NCBI GenBank assembly: GCA_003024785.1
Contig: PUQB01000405.1
Span: 134,615 to 198,614, forward strand
DNA length: 64,000 bases
Source: Selaginella tamariscina
Taxonomy: Eukaryota > Streptophyta > Lycopodiopsida > Selaginellales > Selaginellaceae
Direction: 5' to 3'
Translations under genes and position numbers: made by a program
Shown: one piece after another, positions 37,791-50,308 of the stretch
How positions within the stretch are numbered: the stretch's first letter is position 1
How the letters are laid out: the number at the start of each line of letters is the position of its first letter
Notes under the pieces: generated by a model
The model's database searches: none
Told to the model about the DNA's origin: nothing
What the model saw: only the letters and a program-made list of their open reading frames with translations

Positions 37791-38121
37791 GTCAATTTGA
37801 ATATCAAATTAAAATACCATTAAATCATCAAATTAAAATTCCATGGTTTCACATTGTAGTTTAATCAAAATAAACAGGTTTAGTTTAGTTTATAATAAGT
37901 GACCACACTTAAACATTTTAATATAAACTATGATATGGTATCTAATATCTTAAAGCATCACATATACACCCTGTCATATCAGCATAACAAACATGTAAAG
38001 TAAGGATGTAGGTAAAAAGTTACCAGAAGACGTGTATATACGTGTTTATACGTACCTGCTATACGTATACACACACACACACATAATACTCTCTAACACA
38101 CGCACACGCACACGCACGTAC

Positions 38122-38625
38122 CAGTCTCTGAAGCATTGAATACACATGGAGTGTCCACAGCCAGGAAGAACAATCTTCTCAGAGGTCTCCATACATATAT
38201 TACACTCCTGTTCTCTCTCTAGATTCACGTCTGACATGTGTGCACGTTCCTCTTGTCTTTTCTTCGATCTTTCTATACAGATTGACTTCTGCCTTGAACT
38301 TTACCCCTCATTTATCCCTGCTGGTAGCCGTTGTAGCGATGGATATATATACGCTGCATACACATTCACCATTATATACGTGTGTGTGTGTGAGAGAGAG
38401 AGAGAACTTATAACACACACAAACACACACATATATATATCAAAGTTTGACAAAATAGATACTTAAACAATGCATCATGTATAAGAGACTTGACTTATAT
38501 ATAGATAAGACATGGACTCTCTCTCTCTCTATATATATATGTGTGTGTGTGTGTGTTTTTACCATAAACTTCTATGAGGCTGGCTTTCCTTTCATAAGTA
38601 GACATGGTGGTTGTTCCATCTCGTC
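38122..38625 (-). pseudogene. AIRP2-type RING E3 ligase gene, truncated, in-frame stop
   Basis: Plant RING-finger family related to AIRP2 (ubiquitin E3 ligase). Exon A (about 38625-38563) encodes TTTMSTYERKASLIEVY; a GT-AG intron; exon B (38353-38122) encodes AYIYPSLQRLPAGINEG, an in-frame TAA at 38303-38301, then SRQKSICIERSKKRQEERAH and the RING core LEREQECNICMETSEKIVLP, GCGHSMCIQCFRDW. The intron phases agree and the order matches the family throughout. The following exon expected to carry the last RING cysteines (CPFC) was not found in 37.8-38.1 kb. The usual N-terminal ~140 residues are missing because the retroelement remnant begins within ~60 bp upstream. It is likely a 5'- and 3'-incomplete pseudogene. 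Confidence 0.75.
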
Positions 38626-38679
38626 AAACCTCAATAAACAGATATGTATTAAATAGTTTATATATATAACTATTGGATT

Positions 38680-40700
38680 GAACTTGTTGAGTCCCGGGTC
38701 GATACTTATCTCGAAGTTGAATAGAAAGAGGATCTGATGGGTCCAATGAAGTTGATGTTGATTCAGAACTTAAGCATGAGAGAAGTAAACCAAGTTTTAA
38801 TGATGAATGAAGATGGTTACTTTGTGTGGGAAGCTTTTAAGAAACCTTTGCCACTCTTTAAAGCAATTTATGATAGTTAAAAGTTTCTTATTATGAATCT
38901 CATAATTAATCTCCACAACCGTGAAATTGCGTGAGTGGAATGCTATGGGTTATAGATTGTTGTCGGAGCCATACTGATAAAAAATACCACCCAAAATGCA
39001 TATGTCTTCATCACAAAGGGTTTGACCGAGTCAAAGATTAGAGCCGAGATAAAAGCAAATTTGAGTGTGATAAATGCGTTCTCAACCTCCATAGACCACT
39101 TAAACAGAACCTCCTTTTTGGTGAGTTGATTCAATAAAAACACAATTTTGGAAAAGTCCTTAATGAAGCACAATTTTGGAAAAGTTCTTGATGAAGCACA
39201 ATTTTTGAAAAGTACCGATAAAAATTGGCAAAGTTGAGGAAACACTAGTGCATGACACCACATATCTCAAAAACTCGACATGTTTATGATGAAACTGACA
39301 CTTCTTCAACTTGGCATAGAGACCATGTTGCCAAAGTCTTTTCAGAACCTAATGGACGTGTTGTTGATATTCCTCACCCGTCTTCGAAAAAAATAGGGAT
39401 GTTGTCCGAGTAAATAATCACAAACTAGTCAAGAACGTTACGGAAAATGTCATTGGCTATATGTTCAAAACTGCAGGGGCATTGGCTAATTCAAAAGGCA
39501 TCACCATGTACTCAAAATGTATGGAAAGTAGTCTTTTATTCGTCACCAAGGCGAATATAAAACAGATTGTAGGCACTTTGGACTCATGAAAACACTTAAG
39601 AATCTTAGAGATAAGAAGTAGAGAATACCAATTACAAATGATGATCTTCTTCAACTCGCAATAATCAATCACCAATTGGAGAGAGACATCCTTTTTTTGA
39701 CAATGAAGATAGGGGCACCATCTAAAGACTTGGAATGATGAATGAAACCAGTAGTTAATGTATTCTCGAAAAGCTTCAAGCTTGAGTGGAGAAAGATCAT
39801 AGATCGAACTAAATAGAGGTGTCTTACCTTTAATAATCAATCAAACAGTCATACAGATGGTGTTCAGGAAGACAACTGTGTTGAACCTTGTTGAATGCAT
39901 TTGTAAACTCGTGGTATGTAGACAACAAGGAACTAGGACCAAATGTCAAAGACGGAGTCACCATCATAGCGAAAACCATGTCGGGTTGAGTACGGCCAAC
40001 ACAAATTAAATTTGCCAATGAAATGGATGAGATACAGATTGGGGATGTTGAAATTGAAGTCAGAGCTGATGTCATTGGAGACATAAGACATTGCCGAGCT
40101 AGAGTCATGATCGAAGCTAAACACAAAAACAAAGTCAAAATCAAAGTCGGAGTTGGGATCAAAGTCAGAATCGGAGATGTAGAAGTGTTACCAGGAACCA
40201 AAGGTGCCAAAATGCAGCCAAGAGTTAAAGTTGCAGAGGTAATGCCAGAGGTACTGTTGTAGTCATTGAAGAGGTACTACCAGAGGTACTGTCATAGTCA
40301 TCGAAGTTTGGTTACTACTGTATGTTTATGGTCAAGATCGCCGAAGGTAGCTTTAAAGGCTTGGAAAAACATATCATATGATTTTAAGATTGGTGAGTCC
40401 TTCTCAAGTAAAGGTGCAAACTACTTCAAAGCTGCATCGGTGAGGAGTGTGCCTACAAGGCCCACTTGTGCTGTAGCTAGGGTATCGGTGCAGGTAAGTA
40501 AAAGACCAGATGAACTTGATTTATGAAACTTCAAAATTGTGACCTTGAGCCATCAAACTTGGTTGATAAGTTGATTTTTGATTCTAAAACCCGTGATAAA
40601 AATGATTGTCACTGTAAATCTTGTTGCAATTGTTGATTCTCAAGCTGTAGGTACTGAAACTGTTGCACAAGGAGTTTGACATCAATAAAAGACATGTTAA
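38680..40700 (-). mobile_element. Degenerate Ty3/gypsy retrotransposon (gag-RT-RNase H remnant)
   Basis: Read on the minus strand, the order is gag (about 40697-40325; LVQQFQYLQLENQQLQQ, KFDGSRSQF), a protease/linker zone (40260-39840; YHEFTNAF), reverse transcriptase (about 39830-39300; LSPLKLEAFREYIN, VIDYCELKKI, YMVMPFELANAPAV, and the degenerate YSDN box), RNase H (39260-38900), and a tail resembling the NFE...PG..N connection before integrase (near 38690). Stops and frameshifts are throughout. No LTRs are visible at either end and integrase is absent. The gag and RT style is that of chromoviruses. Confidence 0.85.
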
Positions 40701-42000
40701 GTAATTTGAAAGCTTAGAACCAATGAATGGAGAAGTATTCTGATTCAAGTTGTTATGAACCAAGTCAAGAAAAAAAGAAACAAACTAGATTCTAGATATT
40801 GCAACAACAAGAGGCTTAGCTCTTAAATTAGCATTAAATCGGAATGCTTAACCCTAATATATACTATAAGGGAAGCCAACTATGGAGTAATGACTCTTAT
40901 CCATATCTGTATCCTTATCCTATGGCTAACTTTAGTGATCCTTATCTATATCCGTATCTGGTCCTTATTCATATCTTTATTTGTATCGATATTCCTATCT
41001 GTGTGACTTAGTCAAATCGTCACACAAAATAGTTGAGTTAATACTTGGATCGACACTCATTAGAAGTGGTTGAGATATATAGCAATATGTTAATTGATCA
41101 TGAGCAAACCATGTATGCACATTGAAATTAACAACTCTTAATTAATTAACATTTATTAATAATATCTAATCTTTATTACAAGAATATTCTTTAAAATATT
41201 TTATATTTAAAGAAAACTAATAAGGTTAATTGTCAAGAATTCCTTGATTAGAAGGTAAATTCTAAGAAAATATTATATCTAAAAAAAATAGATTCTAGGG
41301 AAATATTATATATTTAAAGAAAGAATGACAAGATTAATTAACATGAATCTTATTAAAAGGTAAATTATAAGGAAATATACTATGTTTTTTTTTTATTATT
41401 GTCAACCTTATAACACATCCATGAGTGTGGCACTTTCAATGATTTAGACATCCATCCATATCGAATATATTTAACATATATGATGCATGTCATAATTTTT
41501 ATTATAACCTTTACTTTTACTTTAGAGTTGATTGTTGTTACCTACCGAATTATGAGTCCTGCTTAATTGCACTTAGGTGTTTAGGGTTAATCTGGCCCAT
41601 TATCATTAGATATCTTGAGAAATTCTAGGCGAAGGTAGCACTTACTTTTTAAAAACTCTTCCCTTGGTTTTATTCACTATCATGTATTTTTTTATACCAT
41701 CAATAATGAGCTCTTTACCTTTTGGGAAAAGTGGTTTTCCATCATCTCTAATTTTGAAGAGCATTATGCCCTTTTTAGTTGATTACTCCTGTTTTAATAA
41801 CCACAATTTGTACTACATGATAGGTATGTCATTTCTTATGAAGAAGAAGGATTGTAGCAACACAAGGTGACCAATTAGCGGTTTCTCTTATTTGATATAT
41901 AGATTTAGAAACTTTTTGAAATCTGGCACTTCAATATATAATTTTTAAAAAGCTCCATTTTATGTGACAAGGTAAGTGCACCTGCATATTTTAGATACTT
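40701..42000. other. Non-coding AT-rich DNA downstream of retroelement
   Basis: No gene recognised. At 40890-41010 there are degenerate repeats of a TATCC(T/G)TAT word. The open frame at 41664-41870 (MVLFTIMYFFIPSIMSSLPF) has no family signature. Confidence 0.5.
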
Positions 42001-42001
42001 T

Positions 42002-42158
42002 TTGAATGTTTTGAAAGGAAGTGTTCAAAGAATTAAGACGATATGCTGGAAGATATGTGTCAAGGCCAATGGCCAAGAAATATAATACCCTTGGCCTTGA
42101 CACATACTTTCTAACATATAGTCTTCATTATTTGAGCACTTCTTCTCAAAATATTCAA
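42002..42158. repeat. Foldback (inverted repeat) with 68-nt arms
   Basis: The left arm 42002-42069 and right arm 42091-42158 are reverse complements with about 80% match overall. The inner 15 bases, ATGTGTCAAGGCCAA and TTGGCCTTGACACAT, are perfect. The loop is 21 nt. It may be a MITE remnant or a small-RNA hairpin precursor; no target-site duplication was recognised. Confidence 0.75.
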
Positions 42159-42168
42159 TCATCTTTCT

Positions 42169-42210
42169 CACACAACATTATTTAATTTTCACACAACATT
42201 ATTTAATTTT
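42169..42210. repeat. 21-bp tandem duplication
   Basis: The unit CACACAACATTATTTAATTT plus T occurs twice, perfectly, directly after the foldback. Confidence 0.9.
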
Positions 42211-43112
42211 TACACATCAATCCACAGTCTCTTGCATTATTGTAATACATTTTAGCTTATAATAATATGCAAAGCCTTCATCTTTCAAAATTAAGCACAT
42301 CATTATACTATTGAACATTTTATTAGAATTTGAAAGAAAAAGTATAAATGAGTTGTTTCCTTACCATATTACACTTCCAAGAATTATTCCTTGTAACTTC
42401 ACATTAATTCAACTTCAACAATACATTAATAAGAAATCTTCCACAAACATATTAAAGTTGGCATTATTATAATAATGAATATTGTGAATTTGAAATGGAC
42501 TCAACTTCTTAAGATTGAATATTTATTTAATTGTAGGAAGGTGTTGTAAACACTATAAAGATTAATCAATTTAGCTACTTACTTTTAATTGAAGGAGCCT
42601 CCTTGTGTACAACACAATGCACATACTATCATCAAATAAGAAACAAATTCCTTGAGTTTGTGTAACTAAACATATTCTTGCACCTTACATTGAATTGCAT
42701 TCATTTATATTTATACTCACTATAATAAACATATAAAACCTTTATAACCTATAATTGATTCTCATCAATTGATCCTTCTTTAGGATTGCAACCCTCTTTT
42801 TCATGGTCATATAATAATGTTTCAAACTTATAAATAAAGAAATATAAAGTTAAATTAACCTTGTGACAAACTACAATTTTAACTAAGACAACTCTAAGGT
42901 TTAGGGTCAAATATGCTTCTCTTATAAGGGGGAGTGGTTTGTTACAAATTGTGCTTTCATTAATTTACAGAAACAGTATACATAAATTATACAACTCTAT
43001 GGTTAGTAAATGATTTCTTTTTGTTTTACACAAAGTTTATTATTATAAATTAAGAATCAAATTACTTTTTAATTTCTTTTTGAAATTCTAATGAATGAAT
43101 CCATTGATAACA
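42211..43112. other. AT-rich non-coding DNA, possible retroelement debris
   Basis: No gene. A purine run TTATAAGGGGGAGTGG near 42925-42940 resembles the polypurine tract of copia-type elements, but no adjacent LTR pair can be shown. Confidence 0.4.
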
Positions 43113-43534
43113 TGTTAAAGTATCATCTAATCCTTTATCAAGCTTTCCCAAATCCTTTACCAATCCTTTACCACAAGCTTTCCCAAATCAATCTTTTTAC
43201 ATGAATCATGTACGTTTATAGTAACTAGATGTTGCAGCCCAATAGTGAAGATATAGACTGTTAAATAGGAAATAAGAAAACCTCACCTTTTCCTGTTTAA
43301 CCATTTCCCTTTCTCTTAACCGTCAAGAAAGGCTACACACTTTCTTTTCATCAACTCTCCACATATATGTATATATATATTATATATTAAAACACCTTCT
43401 CTCAGTGCCATAATGACTGGTCTCCGAAGTCAAGGGCAAGAACGGATTTTGGCTATTACCTTGTTAGATCCATTCATTGAGAATACACATATCACACACA
43501 TAAGATCTTATAATATGCACCTTCATTTCTAACA
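43113..43534. mobile_element. Candidate solo LTR, TGTTA...TAACA (422 bp)
   Basis: The segment starts TGTTAAAGTATC and ends TTTCTAACA. It has an internal TA-rich box near 43375, followed by a C/T-rich and mixed downstream part, as in the U3-R-U5 layout of a short plant LTR. I see no matching target-site duplication, so the borders are tentative. Confidence 0.35.
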
Positions 43535-45792
43535 TGAATACAAGAAAACAAAGCATGGAGACTCTCAACTTCTTGTGGAGACCCCTTTTCCCTTCCCGTA
43601 AATACCTCTTAACTACCCTTTCTCTCACCACATCATCCTTTTCCTTTCTAAGACTTCCTTTTCTTTTTCTTTACTTTCCTTTTCTTACTCACATTTCCTC
43701 TTGATAAGGATTTTCCTCCTTCACAACCTTTCCTTCCATGCTTACTACAAACTTTCTTACCCTTATTCTTTCCACAGTAGGATGTTTTATGCTCGTAATA
43801 TTTTATCTTTAACATAAACAAACTTATGCCAAGCCTAAAAAATAATGGTGTGGAACAGGCAATGTAAGTGAAATATGACGAACATTTTTAATGATGAGGC
43901 AAATCTAACTCAAGCATTTTTCAAATTACAAACTACATTAGCCAAGTTTCTCCCAAGGATAGTTGAATTCACCATATGTTTATATATAGTCAATTTGTTA
44001 ACGTTGGTTATAAATCAAGAACCATGCTAAGATTTATCGATTGATCATACAAGCTTAATTCTCACCATAATGACTATGTTCAAATCATGAGTGTTAACAA
44101 GATTGTTTAAAGGCCACCAATATAAGAGATTTGAAGGTACATACATCAACAATTATACCCATCTCACAAGAGTTCAAAATGTTCGAAATAACTTTTAACA
44201 TAGAGCAACATTAATGAATTGGTAAATGAGAGATTTTAAAGGATTCATAATGAAAATGTTCAACTCAAGAATAAGCTTTATAGTTTTCAAGTTGCAACAA
44301 ATACAAAACCTTGAGAAAGAAAAAAGTAAATTTTAAAAGCATTAAAAGAATGTTGAGTTTCTACAAGATTGAATTTTTTATACAAATGAATTCATAATAC
44401 ATTATACTGAAATATTATACAAACAAAAGGAACAAAAGTATCATGTCATATATAACATTTTCATGGTACATTTAAAAGTAATTGATAGTGAGATGGTATG
44501 ACAATTAAAACTATTCGGCATGTAGTATAAATATAACTACACTAGGGATAAATGTCTCCACGCTTGTTCTTTTTTATGTATCCATTGTTAATGCAAGTTC
44601 ACTTATATATCTTGAGTTTAAAATTCAATATAAACACATTCATACTCTTTCAAGCATATATTCAAATCTCTCATAAACAATAGCCTTAATCATTCTTGTG
44701 TTTCATATAACTTCTTGATTAGGTGAAACTCTCATTGAGCAACCAACACCCATGAACATAAAAAAAATATTTATATCCTTATGTAGATTTTTCAGATCTT
44801 ATCATGAAATTAACATTTTTAAAACTCTAGCTCTCAAGGCATGGTCATATTTTTAATTGTGTGTTATATTTTAATATAAATGAAAACATAATAGTTTAGT
44901 GTGTTTTATTGAATTGTTATTATATATGTTAAACAAATTTTTATGGTTCAATCCAAAAAAATAGTGATGGTATTACTTTATTTTTACTATTATCAATGCA
45001 CCTGCTATATTCAATGCTTTTATCTTTAAATATCCTAAGTATATTTCAAAGCTTGTATTCCATATTAATTTGTAGTGTTACTAATTCATAATTTCTTTTT
45101 TACTTTTGAAATTTTATTTAATTATCTTTATTGAGTCTCTAGTAATGCTTGTCACTTTTTAATTTTTAATGTAGTTATGTTATGCTTATAATACTCATTC
45201 TTTATTTATAAAAAATTATATCTTCACTCTTGTATTCCTTTTTAGCAATTTGTTTTTATGAATCTTTTTATTGGCCTTGATACAAATTAATAATTGAAAC
45301 TTGTATTATTTATTAAGACTTCAATTTGACTTTATTAAATTTTTATATGTAACTAGATACCTTAAGTTGTCCACTTTCACTACTTCATTTTTACACTCTT
45401 TAACTAACATTTATTATAATCGTCATATGTTAAACCATACAAACACTTAATTATTACTCACTCAAGCATACAATAACAATACATCAAAAATCAAATATGA
45501 AAAGAATATTGATAATATAGAGAATACCAAGGTGAGGATGAGTTAATCATGAGAATGTGTGATATTAAATAATATGAACCTTAATCACTTGTGAATGTTA
45601 TTACAAATTTGACATAGTAGGAAAAATATAAAAAACATCTTCAATATCGAAATGTCAAAGTTAAAACATAATATATTATAAGTAATAATTGTAGAATCTC
45701 TATTTATCTATACTATTATTATATGATTTATATTAACATTCATTATTTTTACTTTTTATTTGTTCCATTGGTCCTGTAAAATACTGTATTAT
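43535..45792. other. Non-coding AT-rich DNA
   Basis: No open frame of note and no recognised protein. A CT-rich patch at 43590-43760 follows the candidate LTR. Fewer microsatellites than in the rest of the window, which suggests a different (TE-derived) origin. Confidence 0.5.
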
Positions 45793-45988
45793 GTAACATA
45801 ATGTATATACGCATGTGTATATACACACATGTGTAATGACAATGGGTGGTGATCTGGCCCCATGTGTCAGGGCCACGTGTCGCATGTGTGCCACATGGCA
45901 GGAGGTCTCATGTATAAGCAGGGTTTTGTAGCTGAATATATCTGACATTCTGAATATATATTTGCTCTTTCAGTCCTTGTACTTATTT
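45793..45988. mobile_element. R2 element, copy 2
   Basis: Second copy of the ~200-bp element at 37197-37410, with the same CCATGTGTCAG, GCCACGTGTC and AAGCAGGGTTTTGTA words. Small differences are scattered throughout. Confidence 0.5.
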
Positions 45989-46783
45989 ATAATACGATCT
46001 TTAATTAGTTATAACTACATTTTTACTCATTTGTACTTTTACTTATATTACACTTCCCTTGTACTTTGGTTGAATTAATTTTGATGTCTTTCTCAAATTT
46101 TCTTATATATATTATTTTTGTGCCCAATGATAAATATTTTTATCTAATAGAAAGATTCCTATTTAAAAAATAAATAAAATTCTAAAAAAAAAATTAAAAA
46201 AAATTTCTAAATAAAAAATTTCACACACACACACACACACACACATGTGTGTGTGTGTGTGATATATATATATATATCATTCAAAACAAATGTAAATTAC
46301 CTAAAGTGAGTATTTCACACACATACACCCCTTCGTGTACTATGTACATAATTTATAGCGATAGTACTCATGAATAATTATATTAACATATTTTATTTTA
46401 TTATTTTAAGTTAAGATTATATATATACAGTGGACTCCTCAATATTAAATTAAAATAATAATAAAGTATAACATATCAACTACAATAGGAAGAGTTAAAA
46501 TGAATTATTAAATTTAAACTCCATTTATTTTTTTTTTTTTAAACATCCACCTTAATCCAATTCGTTTTCAATCAAAAGATTTTACTAAATAAAATTTATA
46601 TAGAACACATGGTCCATTTCAAAACTAGCTCATTAAGTTCTGGATAATTCACTCAAAAACATATATCAAAGAAACACGAGGTTGAATTAACACCCATGTA
46701 TACTAGTATTTTTTTTTCTACAATCATAAACATTAATAATAAATATTATACAAGTGTATTTTTGGGCTTACAAACACCACGTG
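45989..46783. other. AT-rich spacer with (CA)n(TG)n tract
   Basis: No gene. A self-complementary CA then TG dinucleotide tract occupies 46221-46261 and is followed by a TA run. Confidence 0.6.
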
Positions 46784-48417
46784 TGTTAGAGTTTTAACCC
46801 AAAGGGCTAACATGTGATAACACGTGGCTGCCAAGTGGCCATCCGACGTCATCACCTGTGTGAACAATACTAAGTCTTTTTAGATGACCCCAAAAGTCTG
46901 ACTCGGATGCCCAATTAGGCAAAAGACTTATAGTGCTACCCTAAGTCCCTTAGAATGACCATCCCCAAACCCTAAAGGATAACTTGAGTAGATTTTAGGA
47001 TCCTATCCTAGTAGACCTAGATATGCTCATGCCCTAACCCCACAGAGGAGATGCGTCTCACACATATCCCCATGATAGAACTAAAGCATCGTCACCTACC
47101 CTTTGAGGAATCATCTTCATCCGGGAGCACAACCCTTTTAGGGCGACAAAGGGTACCCTAAACCATAACTAACCCTTAAGGATTTGAATGGCCAAGTCAT
47201 ACCCTAGACCTAGGGCTAGTACTTAGTGAGGACACGAGTGTGTGCCGTAGGCGGACATGACTAAACAAACTCCCTAAGGTTAGATTTGGATAATCTTAAG
47301 TACATCATCTTGCAAGTGCCTCATAAAAGGGCTCTTGCTAACAAGCCTAGGTTTTTCAACTCCTAGATTCCAAGGAGAACACTCCCCTAGCCAAGTGCGC
47401 CAAAGCATACCTAGTTACGAGACCTAATCTCCTTTTAGCTGATGTGTAAGGCTTAGCACCCTAGTATATTTGCTAGAGCATCCAACCTCTTGGCGACAAA
47501 CCTATGACATAACCTTAAAGGGCATGCCTCGGGCATTGTATCGTGTGATGTTTAGCCCAATGTCACATCTTCATGTGACATTGCCTTCTACGATGTGGGC
47601 TATCATGCCATAGCCCCTTAAATTTAAGAGTTGCACCAAGTGCCACAAACATGGCTCCTAAATGCCAACTCTAGAACTCGAACTGGGTAACGTGAACTTG
47701 TCAAACAAGATCCCACGCCCACAATTGAACAAGAACACAGATGTGCCTTGCTTGGCCGTGAGTGTTACATCTAACTTGACGTGAAGGAGGAGGCTGGAGA
47801 CAAGTTTAAACCTTTGCCTCTTGGAACGTGTAGTCCGACAAGACTTCCAAGCATGGATTCGCCAATGTTAAAGGTAAACTACCCCGAAGGTGGGATGTAC
47901 CCCTATCGTATGGAAGGTGAGGTGGCACAACAAAGGGTTGTGCCTTGATGACACAAGTTAGAGCTTGCTGATTGGTGCAGTTAAGTAAGGTTAGGAACAC
48001 CCTTAGGGTTGACCTAACCCTAGGGTTGCCCTAACCCACACCCTAAAACCCGCACCGGGTCTAGGGGTAAGAATTAGGTTCCATTGATAACTCATTTCAT
48101 TTAGTTAAGGGACATGCATTCTTTGCTAACCCACTTATACATGTAAGAAAATAAGGGGGGGCTCCATCACATAAATAAGGTGTTCATGACTAAGTTCGTT
48201 ACTCTTCTCTCGGTCCCTAATTGGGACGTTAAAATCGAGGGTGAGTTTTTTAAAAGGTAAGTGCTACATTCACTTAGAGTTTCTCATAATATCTTAAGGA
48301 CAGTCGGCCAGGCTACCCTTAAACACCTAAGTGCATTAAGTGGTGTTGTTCTCATTACATCTAGGGCTTACCAATATAGTTCAGTAACAACAATCAACCA
48401 GAAGAAAAACTATAACA
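46784..48417 (+). mobile_element. LTR-like GC-richer unit (about 1.63 kb), TGTTA...TAACA
   Basis: This block stands out from its AT-rich surroundings. It begins TGTTAGAGTTTTAACCC and ends CTATAACA. The five bases before (ACGTG) and after (ACATG) are a near-match, as for a target-site duplication with one change. A TATA-like CATAAATAAGG at about 48171, some 245 bp from the right end, fits a U3-R-U5 layout in plus orientation. Many CCCTAA/TTAGGG-like words occur, including CCTAACCCTAGGGTT near 48015. There are no long open frames. It may be a solo LTR of a large retroelement. Confidence 0.45.
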
Positions 48418-48890
48418 ACATGGTTCCTACCCAAGTACATCTTCAGCTGGCATCTTTTAAAGTGTTAACTATGTGCATGTGTATGTATACACACACATAC
48501 TACGTACATGTAGTTAATATATATATATATTTGAATATAGTCTATAAATACAAATCGTATAAATGTACAATGTGTGTACATGGTTTTCTACTTACTTTGC
48601 TGGTCGTTTTCTATAAAAAGACGTTTTAATATGTTCGCAAACAAGTGTACATGTGTATCTATATGCACTTCACACACACCATATATGTCATGTAAATAAA
48701 TAATTTTAATAGTTACAATGCCTATTTTCAAATGTACACCAAGGATATACCTATAGAATAATTTAAATATAAGAAAAATATCAATAACAAAACTTCGGAA
48801 TGTTCAGTTTGTAGTCTATATATAAATTTATAAATGATAACAGTTTAAAAAACACAGTAATTATAATTTAGAAGGCACATGCATTCTTAT
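48418..48890. other. AT-rich spacer next to gene X
   Basis: No gene. From about 48700 leftover AT-block similarity (reverse of ~61440-61560) is present. Confidence 0.4.
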
Positions 48891-49166
48891 TTAATTAACT
48901 ATGTCTTTTATACATATTTTCTCTTCGCTTGTGTGACTGTGCGAGCCACACCAGTAATACATTGGAATGCTTCGCGTGTGTGGGGGGGGGGGGCATGCAT
49001 GCATGAAGAGAGAGAGAGAGTATAAATTGAATATGAATTAGATAATAATCAAGAAAACAAAACAATTTTAAATTAAGTGAGTTCAAAGTGTAAGCCTTGT
49101 CTGCAAGATACATATGCATATAGTAAGTACATAACAAATATAAGATTAAGAATATAGATAAAATCA

Positions 49167-50083
49167 CCAATATTTAAAGTCGGAAAACTTCCATTGCAAG
49201 GTTAAAAAGTTCCTTATGCAAAATCACGTCGAGCTTTCCTTCTCCGGGGATTTCCCACAATTTCCTATAGAAAATTGACTTGTCCCGACCAATGTTATCC
49301 AAACTTGCAATAAATGAGATCAATCCATTTCTAATATCTGTATATACAAAGGTGGTTAAGAGAGAGAGAGAGAGATAGAGAGAGAGAAAACCTGTAAGAT
49401 ACTCCATTTGAGTGAATGAAATGTAGCCCAAGCTCCAAAAGAACAACATGTCTGACACTGTGTCTTCGAATAAAATGCAACAAGAATGAAATCTTGTATA
49501 GCCACAATAATGTTCTTTCTTGTCCACTGAATTGTCTAATAAAGTCCCTGTTCATGGATAGAATGGCACAATAAAGAGTATCATGTAAGATGGATTGCTC
49601 TTCGCTGTTGAAAATGACAAATTACTTGTGTGTGTGTGTATGAAAAAGATACCTCTTGTTGAAGCCGTGGAACTAGTGGTGCTGCACTTGAAGTGTCATA
49701 ACTCATCTTCACATAACGTTCTAGCTGGAACTCTAAAAGAAAAGAAGAGCTGGAATCACATGTTGTACGGAAAAAAGCACCTATCGTTGCTGAGTAAGTG
49801 GACATGTCATAACATCATTGACCTTGTTTAAACACCTCAACAAGTGATCAATAAAATGGACCTGCTGGTAGTTATCATATTCTACATTAGATGGTAAGGG
49901 ACCATTTACCGGCGTGTACACCGGTAAATCTGGTCCTCCGGCCAAAGCACACATCCCAGCCACAAAAGACATGTCTACACATATAAAGACAATTATGAAA
50001 TGTAACTCTAACTAAAACAAAACATATACCATGTGTGTTGATTGTATAAAACTAAATGAAACAAGCACTAATGTGTTAAATAC

Positions 50084-50141
<58 letters not shown>

Positions 50142-50276
50142 TAGAGAGAGAGAGAGAGAGAAGAGAGAGAGAGGAAGAGAGAGAGAGACACGGGGGAGAG
50201 AGAGATTAGAAATATTAATGTATGACATATAACACTAATTGAGTTAAATATATAAATAAATAAATTAATATATATA

Positions 50277-50308
<32 letters not shown>

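Noticed and set aside
42925-43112. Complete copia element bounded by the purine run near 42925
   Set aside because: No copia protein text, no primer-binding site and no second LTR could be found.
46784-48417. Ancient interstitial telomere array
   Set aside because: CCCTAA-like words are scattered and not in tandem; an LTR-like unit explains the block better.
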